From: Acetivibrio sp964564015
GTDB taxonomy: Bacteria; Bacillota; Clostridia; Acetivibrionales; Acetivibrionaceae
Direction of reading: 5' to 3'
DNA: 64,000 nt
Assembly (NCBI GenBank): GCA_964564015.1
Contig: CAZLZR010000014.1
Coordinates: 1 to 64,000 of the forward strand
Shown here: positions 37,735 through 45,038 of the stretch, piece after piece
Numbering within the stretch: the stretch's first letter is position 1
Layout: each line of letters opens with the position of its first letter
Notes under the pieces: generated by a model
What the model was told of the DNA's origin: nothing
Databases searched by the model: none
What the model saw: only the letters and a program-made list of their open reading frames with translations
Made by a program: the position numbers and the translations under genes

Positions 37735-38709
37735 ATGTATAGATTCTTTTATGATATAATTAAATTATTAGGAAGTGATAGATTGAAAAATGAATTGCAT
37801 AATGCTCATGATAAAGGATATAAATATATCTTAAGTATAAAAAGATTATTTGTGCAACTTTTAAAAAGTTTTGTTGACCAAGGTTGGGTAAATAAAATTG
37901 AACCTGATGATGTTGAGCTTGTTGATAAATCATTTATCTTGCCGGATTTTAAGAATAAAGAAGCCGATTTGGTCTATAAGGTAAAAATAGACGGCACCAG
38001 TGTATACTTTTATCTTCTTGAATTACAATCTAGTGTCGATTATCAAATGCCATACAGATTACTTCTTTACATGGTTGAAATATGGCGTAATATTCTTAAA
38101 GAGACCGACAAAAAAGAAGCTCGTAGAAAAGATTTCAGGCTTCCTGTCATAATACCTTGTGTTTTATATAACGGCAGTGATAATTGGACTGCAAAAAGAA
38201 GTTTTAAAGAAACTCTTTTTAAATTTGAACAGTTTGACGAGTTTGTTTTAGACTTTAAATATATATTGTTCGACATAAGAAGATACAGAGATGATGATCT
38301 TCTTGAACTTGCAAATTTGATAGCTACAGTATTTTTTATAGATAAGACAAATAATAAAAGTACTGAACTTATTAATAGGCTGAAAGAAGTAGCAGTTAAG
38401 ATGCAAAGCCTCTCAAGCGAAGACTTAAATATTATGTGGAATTGGATTAAAAACGTTATTGTTCGAGGTTCAAATTCTGAATTTGAAAAAGAAATTGACG
38501 ATATTTTTCAAAAGGAAGGAAAGGTGGAAAATATGGTATACGCTATTGAACGTGTTATTGAAAAAGAAAAATTGGATGCAAAGATGGAAGAAAAAATCCA
38601 AGTTATTCGTGAAATGTTGCTCGAAGGTGATTCAATTGATAAAATATCTAGAATCACAAAATTATCTGTTGCTAAAGTAGAAAAAATCGCAAAAGATTTA
38701 TCAAACTAA
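37735..38709 (+). CDS. Rpn/YhgA-like PD-(D/E)XK nuclease (putative transposase family)
   Basis: This 324-residue protein matches the Rpn/transposase_31 family: HDKGYKYILSIKRLFVQLLKSFV at the start, then the nuclease core KEADLVYKV...YFYLLELQSSVDYQMPYRLLLYMVEIW, giving the D-ExQ catalytic set. Known Rpn members are DNA endonucleases that promote RecA-independent recombination; many copies occur in clostridia. The C-terminus is a charged coiled segment (EREKEKLDAKMEEK-like) with a short helix-turn-helix-like end. A TTG at 37783 preceded by AGGAAG is an alternative start, favoured by a TATAAT at 37755-37760. It has its own terminator and no operon partners. Confidence 0.82.
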   Translation: MYRFFYDIIKLLGSDRLKNELHNAHDKGYKYILSIKRLFVQLLKSFVDQGWVNKIEPDDVELVDKSFILPDFKNKEADLVYKVKIDGTSVYFYLLELQSSVDYQMPYRLLLYMVEIWRNILKETDKKEARRKDFRLPVIIPCVLYNGSDNWTAKRSFKETLFKFEQFDEFVLDFKYILFDIRRYRDDDLLELANLIATVFFIDKTNNKSTELINRLKEVAVKMQSLSSEDLNIMWNWIKNVIVRGSNSEFEKEIDDIFQKEGKVENMVYAIERVIEKEKLDAKMEEKIQVIREMLLEGDSIDKISRITKLSVAKVEKIAKDLSN

Positions 38710-38718
38710 TTATTTATC

Positions 38719-38758
38719 AAACAGCGAAAGTTCCAAATCATCTCAACTTTCGCTGTTT
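38719..38758 (+). terminator. Terminator of the Rpn-like nuclease gene
   Basis: AAACAGCGAAAGTT (38719-38732) pairs perfectly with AACTTTCGCTGTTT (38745-38758), a 14-bp stem with a 12-nt loop. Confidence 0.85.
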
Positions 38759-38996
38759 GTACAATGCCTTAATTTAGATTCTAAAAAAATGGTGCTATTC
38801 CCATTTTTAATTATTATGAAATTATAGGTGAATGAAAGTCAACCATATTTAGTTTTTTTCGTTTTAATTACAATCTACAACATCTCTAATTTATTCAGAT
38901 TTATTGTATTTTTCTACATTCATTCTTATCTTAACCTGTTCCTATTTGATTAACTAATTTAGTCCTCTTCAGTCTTTCTACACATATCAGCGATCT

Positions 38997-39485
38997 CTAT
39001 ATAATAATTCCCTTTTTCTTTGCATCTGAGTCCATCAATGAACCTATCAATATACCAAGGCTCATCCCAAAACTCATTCCTATGCTCATTCCAGCTGACA
39101 TTGTATTGATGTTTATCGCTGCGCCAATTGACATCCCAATTGCCATTCCAGTTGACATCCCCAGCGAGAAATATATGCCTACATAGTAACCCGGTGTAAC
39201 CAACTTATGTTTTTTGCATAAATGGCTGACTATTTTATTAAAATTCTTTAAATAAGTCCTTGATCGTTGTATATCATCTGGTTTTAAATTATGCATCATG
39301 TCCATTTCAAAAGTATTTAGAAAATCGGTGCATTCCGTGCAGGAATCAGAATACTGAATAAGTCTATCTACAATATTCTTCAATCTGTCAACACGAAAAT
39401 ATTTAACCTTCTTAGCATCTAAGTTTGACTTTAATGCATTTATATCATCAATAATTTTCTTTGCCAAATCCTCATTACTGTTCAT
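38997..39485 (-). CDS. Hypothetical membrane protein with Gly/Met-rich tail
   Basis: I do not recognise this 162-residue protein. The N-terminal 110 residues look helical and soluble, with a CTEC pair. The C-terminal part is hydrophobic and contains repeated GMSIG/GMSFGMSLG units and two likely membrane spans, ending in MDSDAKKKGIII. The start is ATG 39485, with AGGGGTG 6 nt upstream; an upstream in-frame start at 39536 is poorly supported. It stands alone between the nuclease and the divergent secreted protein gene. Confidence 0.6.
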   Translation of the reverse strand: MNSNEDLAKKIIDDINALKSNLDAKKVKYFRVDRLKNIVDRLIQYSDSCTECTDFLNTFEMDMMHNLKPDDIQRSRTYLKNFNKIVSHLCKKHKLVTPGYYVGIYFSLGMSTGMAIGMSIGAAININTMSAGMSIGMSFGMSLGILIGSLMDSDAKKKGIII

Positions 39486-39713
39486 AAATCTCACCCCTAT
39501 TCCTACACCAATTGATTTGCCTGATAGAACCGCCATTTATTATCTATAATTCATTATAAAACGATTTGTACAGAAAGTCCAACACACACCAAGTTTATAC
39601 TTTATTAATATTTTTTCATTTTCTTTTAATTCTTCTTTCACTGCCATTTAATTCTTGAGGGCTAAGATAAGGATGTAGCAAGCAATTACAAAAAATTAAA
39701 GGAGGCAACAAAA

Positions 39714-40634
39714 ATGAAAAAAAATTTACTTAGAACATGTATTGGTTTGGCAGTTGGGGGATCACTTCTTATTACTTCCACAGTTATGAGTATGGCATCA
39801 GATCCCACAGGTTATGAGGTGCTGAAAGCAGCTCTTAAGAACTCGGGCAAAATCGAAAATGCCACACTAATTATGTCGGGCACTTTAACTGACAACAACA
39901 AGGAATTCATGAATGTAAAATCCACACTAAAAACTGAAAGTGAGCAATTAATAAGTGGAGTTATTTCGGTGGACACTGACAAGATTGACAAAAGCTATAC
40001 ATTCTATGGAAACGAAGACAATGTGGTTTTTAAAGATGACTATTCAAAAGTGTATAACAAGATCACCTGCAACGAAAAGGAAAATGGAAAGAACCTAAAG
40101 AAAAGATCTCATTCCCATGAAGATCACAACAATCCCCAAATGGAGGCAATCTGTGAAAATATTGTTGACACTCTGGTAGGCAACCTAAAAAACCAGGTAA
40201 CATCCGAAGATATCGGTGATGGTCAGAAATTAATCAGCATAAATCTTGATAAAAGTGAAATCCCTGCTGTTTTCAATATGCTTCTAAATGTAAAAGCAGA
40301 TTCAGAATGTGATGAAGAGTATAATAAGCACGATGAAATACAGAAAATCTTAGGCATCAGCCCTGAAGACTTCAAAGCTCCTGAATTAACAAACAATGTC
40401 CAAGCAGAGGAAATTGATGTAAATATCGTAGTTGACAGAGATAATATTATAAAGGAAATGGATTTAGCAATTGAAGTTACGGGAAATGATGACCAAAACC
40501 AGCTTCATAACCAAAAACTCACACTAAGCTTCGATATATCCGGGATTAATTCTACCAGTGTTGACACCATAGATTTGAGTGGTCAAAAAGTTAAGGAAAT
40601 AACCTCTGAAGATTTTAACCTGACCAGAGAGTAA
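39714..40634 (+). CDS. Secreted protein of unknown function upstream of an ABC transporter
   Basis: This 306-residue exported protein has a signal peptide (residues 1-28, ...TVMSMAS) and AAAGGAGG before ATG 39714. The mature part consists of beta-rich stretches alternating with charged helices and a His-rich patch (KRSHSHEDHN). The overall pattern, with paired sheets measuring SKVYNKI-type and INLDKSEIPAVF-type segments, is reminiscent of LolA-like folds, but I cannot name the family. It precedes ABC transporter and two-component genes by 147 nt and may be part of the same envelope-stress response. Confidence 0.65.
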   Translation: MKKNLLRTCIGLAVGGSLLITSTVMSMASDPTGYEVLKAALKNSGKIENATLIMSGTLTDNNKEFMNVKSTLKTESEQLISGVISVDTDKIDKSYTFYGNEDNVVFKDDYSKVYNKITCNEKENGKNLKKRSHSHEDHNNPQMEAICENIVDTLVGNLKNQVTSEDIGDGQKLISINLDKSEIPAVFNMLLNVKADSECDEEYNKHDEIQKILGISPEDFKAPELTNNVQAEEIDVNIVVDRDNIIKEMDLAIEVTGNDDQNQLHNQKLTLSFDISGINSTSVDTIDLSGQKVKEITSEDFNLTRE

Positions 40635-40699
40635 AACATTACCAAATAGTTAAAGTAACGACTGTAATATTGCAGAGCAATGCTTTATAAGTGAACTTA

Positions 40700-40741
40700 T
40701 GCTACGAAAACATGAGATATTCCTTCTCTATTTTCGTAGCA
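40700..40741 (+). promoter_or_regulatory. Stem-loop in the leader of the ABC/two-component operon
   Basis: TGCTACGAAAA (40700-40710) pairs perfectly with TTTTCGTAGCA (40731-40741), with an inner GAGA/TCTC helix. No U-run follows, so it is a leader structure or a poor terminator for the upstream gene. Confidence 0.55.
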
Positions 40742-40781
40742 ATGTTCCGGTAAATATTTATATATGAAAGGGCGAATTTGA

Positions 40782-41492
40782 ATGAAAAAAATAATAGAAG
40801 TAAGGGATCTTAAGAAAATATATAAAAACGGCAGGGGTGTTACCGGCGTAAATTTTGATATATGCCAGGGTGAAATCATTGGGCTATTAGGACCAAACGG
40901 TTCCGGAAAGACAACAATAATGAAATGCATAACAGGACTTGTCAATATGGACAATGGAACTGTAAAAATATGTGGCACTGATATTGTTGATGATTTTGAG
41001 AAGGCAATAGTAAATGTGGGCTGTCTTATTGAAACCCCTTCAGCCATTGGAAGCCTGAGCTGTTATAACAACCTTAAGCTGATATCAAACTTCTATAGCA
41101 ATGTAGACTCATCAAGAATAGATGAAGTTCTCCAGATAACAGGACTCTCCAAATATAGGAACGACAAGGTAAAGACATTTTCATTAGGTATGAAGCAAAG
41201 GCTCGCAATAGCAATGGCTATTTATCAAAAACCAAAACTAATAATACTCGATGAGCCTGCAAACGGCCTTGATATAGAAGGCGCCAAGGAACTGAGGAAA
41301 ATCATCTCCGGGCTTGCAAAAGAGTTTATGATTAGCTTCCTGATCTCAAGCCATCAGATTTACGAAATTGAAATGCTGTGTGATAAACTCCTCATTATTA
41401 AGAATGGAGAAATTATTGAAAACTGTGACGTTAATAGTGTTAAGAACGAAGGAATTACACTTGAAGACTATTTTATTGAAAAAACAAATTAA
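40782..41492 (+). CDS. ABC transporter ATP-binding protein (BcrA-like)
   Basis: This 236-residue ATPase has Walker A GPNGSGKT (37-44), signature FSLGMKQRLAIA and Walker B LIILDEPANGLD. It resembles the BcrA/lantibiotic-immunity type exporters. It forms an operon with the permease 20 nt downstream and the two-component pair. Such modules in Firmicutes usually detect and expel membrane-active peptides; the substrate here is not determined. Confidence 0.92.
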   Translation: MKKIIEVRDLKKIYKNGRGVTGVNFDICQGEIIGLLGPNGSGKTTIMKCITGLVNMDNGTVKICGTDIVDDFEKAIVNVGCLIETPSAIGSLSCYNNLKLISNFYSNVDSSRIDEVLQITGLSKYRNDKVKTFSLGMKQRLAIAMAIYQKPKLIILDEPANGLDIEGAKELRKIISGLAKEFMISFLISSHQIYEIEMLCDKLLIIKNGEIIENCDVNSVKNEGITLEDYFIEKTN

Positions 41493-41512
41493 AATCAGGG
41501 AGGCTTAACAAA

Positions 41513-42265
41513 ATGAATACAATATTAACCGGTACCAAAAATGAAACTTTCAAAATAATATCAAAGAAGAAGTTTATATTTCTGTTTTCAATCTCAATAC
41601 TTATAACTATCGCAGCATCAGTTATCAATTTATTGGCTGACAGAAATCTAGGTGCCCCTTTGCTTAACAATACCCATCTTCCGATAACTGTTTTAGACTT
41701 TATGTCGTCACTTATCCTGCCGTTGTTCGTACTTATGCTGACAAGTGACCTGTTTTCAGGAGAATACTCCGATAACTCAATAGTTATGACGCTGGTAAGA
41801 CCTATTACACGCAATAAACTCTATATTTCGAAAATTTTAGCCATCGGGATAAGCATTTTGGGTCTTTTACTGGGTACTTTTATAATTTCACTCGCTGCCA
41901 GTCTTCTTGGAGGCAACTTAAGTGATTGTATGGATAAGCTCCCATCAAACTTTATATCATATGTTTCTTCGGTTATGCCCATGCTGCTTATAGCCATTAT
42001 TACCGCTTTTGCAGCTCAGTTTACCAAAAACGGAAGTCTTACTGTTGTAATTATGATAATGGCCTCAGTATTAATGTCGGCTGCATCACTTTTTATCCCG
42101 GAGTTAGCAAATTTTGCACCCACTACTTACCTTTCATGGCACAGGAATTTTTACAGCGAACTTAATTTACCGGTAATCACAAATGAATTTTTATATATGC
42201 TTGCATATGGTATAATATTTATGTTTGCTGGTACTTACCTGTTTGCAAAAAAGGACATATCATAG
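41513..42265 (+). CDS. ABC-2 type transporter permease
   Basis: This 250-residue protein has six predicted spans. Its N-terminus is a long cytoplasmic start before the first helix (KKKFIFLFSISILITIAASVI), and it has the ABC-2 segment DLFSGEYSDNSIVMTLVRPITRNKLYISKIL. AGGGAGG lies before ATG 41513. It is the membrane partner of the upstream ATPase. A kinase gene follows after 16 nt. Confidence 0.9.
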   Translation: MNTILTGTKNETFKIISKKKFIFLFSISILITIAASVINLLADRNLGAPLLNNTHLPITVLDFMSSLILPLFVLMLTSDLFSGEYSDNSIVMTLVRPITRNKLYISKILAIGISILGLLLGTFIISLAASLLGGNLSDCMDKLPSNFISYVSSVMPMLLIAIITAFAAQFTKNGSLTVVIMIMASVLMSAASLFIPELANFAPTTYLSWHRNFYSELNLPVITNEFLYMLAYGIIFMFAGTYLFAKKDIS

Positions 42266-42281
42266 TCAGGAGGACTTTTAG

Positions 42282-43763
42282 ATGTCTATCAGGTTTAAAT
42301 TGATTCTCTCCAATATATTGATGATATTAATTCCGTTGCTTTCAGCGGTATTTCTGTCGATTATTTTGATTGGTATAAATATGAGTAAGGCAGGAGTGTT
42401 AAACCATAACCGTCCTAGGGATGTCACCACTCAAGTTGCCCAGAACGCATTCAAGGAATTTATTACCATATCTAATGATGCTTTAAATAATCCGGATAAA
42501 TTCAAGAGCCTGGAATACCTAGAAAATATTAATACAAAACTGGAATCATTCAATAGTAGCCTGGGGTTTACAATTGAAAACAAAATATATTACCTTTCTG
42601 CAAAAATAGACAGCCGTTCGTTTCAGGACTACCTGAATTCAAATGCTGTCGAGGAAAAAAACACAGAGGTAAAAGATCATTCCTTTGGAGAATTGGACTA
42701 TTTAAACCACAAGTTTAACTTGTCAACAGGCGAAGACTGCGTACTCTATATTTTTTTTGACACCGGACCTCTGGAGAAATTTTTAAGCAGCTTTGTATCA
42801 GACTTCGTAGGATGGTTCCTCATAATTGTACTCCTGACTAACGGTGTGCTTACATTAATTGTGTCGAGGAGCATTATCAAGCCCTTGAAAAAACTCAAAT
42901 TTGGTGCGGAACAGATAAAAGACGGCAATCTATCCTTTGTAATAAACGAAAAGTCCCGGGATGAAGTTGGGGAAGTGTGCCGTGCCTTTGAAGAAATGAG
43001 ACAACGACTTAAAAGTGCGCTTGAGCAGCAGCTTAAGTATGATGAGGAACGCAATGAATTTATAGCAAGCATATCCCATGATCTAAAAACACCTATAACC
43101 TCCATTAAAGGCCATATTGACGGCTTAAGAGATGGGGTTGCAGATACCCCTGAGAAAACTGAAAAGTATATGGATATTATATATAAAAAGGTTTTTGATA
43201 TGGATAGACTTATAAACGATCTGACCTTTTACTCAAACCAGACCTTAAAAAAAGTACCATTTAACTTTTCGAAAGTCAACCTGAAGATATTTATAGAAGA
43301 TATGATAGATGAATACCAGATGGAATTGGAAAAGCTCGGTGTCATTATTACAAGCAGTTATAATTTACCAAGCGATACGCTTGTAAAAGCAGATTCGGAA
43401 AAACTCAAAAGAGTTGTTACAAATATATTTGAAAATTCTATAAAATACATGGATAAGGAAAATGGTGAGATAAGAATAGAGGTACAGGATAAACATGATA
43501 AAGTTTTGATAGGTATTCACGATAACGGAGAAGGAATCCAGCAAGAACATATATCGAATATATTTAACAGGTTCTACAGAGCAGATCCATCAAGAAATGC
43601 GTCAAAAGGTGGCAGTGGTCTTGGGCTTGCAATTGCCAGCCGGATAATCGAAGAACATGGAGGAAAAATCTGGGCTGAGAGCGAATATGGTAATGGCACC
43701 AGCATATATTTTGAATTGGAAAAGGTGGGTATAGGTAATGAAAAAAAGGGTACTGATAATTGA
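42282..43763 (+). CDS. Sensor histidine kinase linked to ABC transporter
   Basis: This 493-residue kinase has spans at about 9-33 and 174-196 around a 140-residue extracellular sensor, then HAMP, HisKA with H266 in SISHDLKTPITS, and HATPase_c with NIFENSIKY, DNGEGI and GGSGLGLAI. AGGAGG lies before ATG 42282. Its last 26 nt overlap the response regulator gene, indicating translational coupling. The sensor is much larger than in intramembrane-sensing (BceS) kinases, so it probably reads its own signal. Confidence 0.93.
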   Translation: MSIRFKLILSNILMILIPLLSAVFLSIILIGINMSKAGVLNHNRPRDVTTQVAQNAFKEFITISNDALNNPDKFKSLEYLENINTKLESFNSSLGFTIENKIYYLSAKIDSRSFQDYLNSNAVEEKNTEVKDHSFGELDYLNHKFNLSTGEDCVLYIFFDTGPLEKFLSSFVSDFVGWFLIIVLLTNGVLTLIVSRSIIKPLKKLKFGAEQIKDGNLSFVINEKSRDEVGEVCRAFEEMRQRLKSALEQQLKYDEERNEFIASISHDLKTPITSIKGHIDGLRDGVADTPEKTEKYMDIIYKKVFDMDRLINDLTFYSNQTLKKVPFNFSKVNLKIFIEDMIDEYQMELEKLGVIITSSYNLPSDTLVKADSEKLKRVVTNIFENSIKYMDKENGEIRIEVQDKHDKVLIGIHDNGEGIQQEHISNIFNRFYRADPSRNASKGGSGLGLAIASRIIEEHGGKIWAESEYGNGTSIYFELEKVGIGNEKKGTDN

Positions 43764-44430
43764 AGATGAGGTCTCTATTGCAGAGCTCCAGAGAGATTAT
43801 CTCGCTATCAATGGGTATGAAGTTGAAATAGAAAAGACCGGAGATAAAGGGCTAACCAGATCACTAAAAGAGGATTTTGACCTGATTATTCTGGATCTCA
43901 TGCTTCCTAATATAGATGGTTTTGAAATATGCAGGAAAGTCCGGGAGTCTAAAAATACACCCATACTGATGGTATCTGCTCGCAAGGAAGATATTGACAA
44001 GATAAGAGGATTAGGACTTGGAGCAGATGATTATATAACAAAGCCCTTCAGTCCAAATGAGCTTGTAGCCAGAGTCACAGCTCACATATCCCGTTACGAA
44101 AGGCTTGTGGGAAGCAATGAAAAGAAAACTGAAACGATTAATATAAGAAATCTTGTTATAGATAAAGATTCCCGCAGAGTATGGATTGAAAATCAGGAAA
44201 TAACTCTTACGGGTAAAGAGTTTGACTTGCTCCTGTTCATGGCTCAAAACCCCAACAGAGTCTTTTCCCGTGAGGATTTATTTGATAGTGTCTGGGGCAT
44301 GGATGCCTACGGGGATATTTCAACTGTCACAGTTCACATAAAGAAAGTCCGGGAAAAAATAGAACCCGACAGTTCAAAACCTCAATACATTGAAACAATA
44401 TGGGGTATTGGTTACAGGTTCAAAGTGTAA
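43738..44430 (+). CDS. OmpR-family response regulator linked to ABC transporter
   Basis: This 230-residue regulator has D53 in IILDLMLPNIDG, a receiver ending with KPFSPNELVARV, and a winged-helix domain (TGKEFDLLLFMAQNPNRVFSRE, HIKKVREKIE, ETIWGIGYRFKV). It starts inside the end of the kinase gene. It probably activates the ABC operon and related genes. It is convergent with the LURP-one gene; the 114-nt gap holds only a short hairpin without a U-run. Confidence 0.94.
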   Translation: MKKRVLIIEDEVSIAELQRDYLAINGYEVEIEKTGDKGLTRSLKEDFDLIILDLMLPNIDGFEICRKVRESKNTPILMVSARKEDIDKIRGLGLGADDYITKPFSPNELVARVTAHISRYERLVGSNEKKTETINIRNLVIDKDSRRVWIENQEITLTGKEFDLLLFMAQNPNRVFSREDLFDSVWGMDAYGDISTVTVHIKKVREKIEPDSSKPQYIETIWGIGYRFKV

Positions 44431-44544
44431 TCTGTTGTTAAGGAATAACAGAAAACGACCACCTGTTTTCACATTGTGAGTATGCCATAAAATCAAATTT
44501 ACTGGCTATTCATAGTAGAAACTAATTTTACTTTACCTGATTCA

Positions 44545-45024
44545 TTAACGGTCATTATTGTGGCAAACCATATCAATAACAATTGCCATGGCAAGTACTA
44601 AAATCTGATCCTCCCCATCATCAACTTCGACACCATATGTGTCGCTGAAGGAGAAAAACTTCTTCGAAACCTGTCCAATCAGCTTCCTATCATTAAAAAT
44701 TCTGAACTCATGGGCTAAAAATTCACCCTCAACATAGTAATTTGCTTTGTCACTGGAAATATCAAAATCATTCCTGAAAAACGCAAATTTTTTCTTTATG
44801 TTGGCAATAAACCCTCCATCAATGTAAATATTGTATGTGGGCATAAAATTGAAAAGTTGCTGCTCAATATAGCATTTTTCATTTTCATAAAGATCATATA
44901 TCCGAAGCTTTTTACCAAAGGATAAAAGCTGGCTCTTTACAATCAGGACATCCTTCTCATTTTCATCTTTAATGGTAAATTTATCACCCAGCGAAAATAT
45001 TTTTTGTCTTATAATGTAGCGCAT
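44545..45024 (-). CDS. LURP-one-related (tubby-like) protein
   Basis: This 159-residue protein has the LURP-one pattern of short beta strands: IRQKIFSLGDKFTIKDENEKDVLIVKSQ at the start, IYIDGGFIANIKKKF, YYVEGEFLAHEF, KLIGQVSKKFFSFSDTYGVEV, then a final hydrophobic helix. The fold is a 12-strand barrel around a helix; the bacterial role is not established. AGGAGGG lies before ATG 45024. It follows the large VWA gene by 14 nt, so it is the last gene of that cluster. Confidence 0.85.
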   Translation of the reverse strand: MRYIIRQKIFSLGDKFTIKDENEKDVLIVKSQLLSFGKKLRIYDLYENEKCYIEQQLFNFMPTYNIYIDGGFIANIKKKFAFFRNDFDISSDKANYYVEGEFLAHEFRIFNDRKLIGQVSKKFFSFSDTYGVEVDDGEDQILVLAMAIVIDMVCHNNDR

Positions 45025-45038
45025 TATTATCCCTCCTC

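Noticed and set aside
44432..44451. Hairpin after the second response regulator as a terminator
   Set aside because: CTGTTGTT/AATAACAG has a short stem and no following U-run on either strand.
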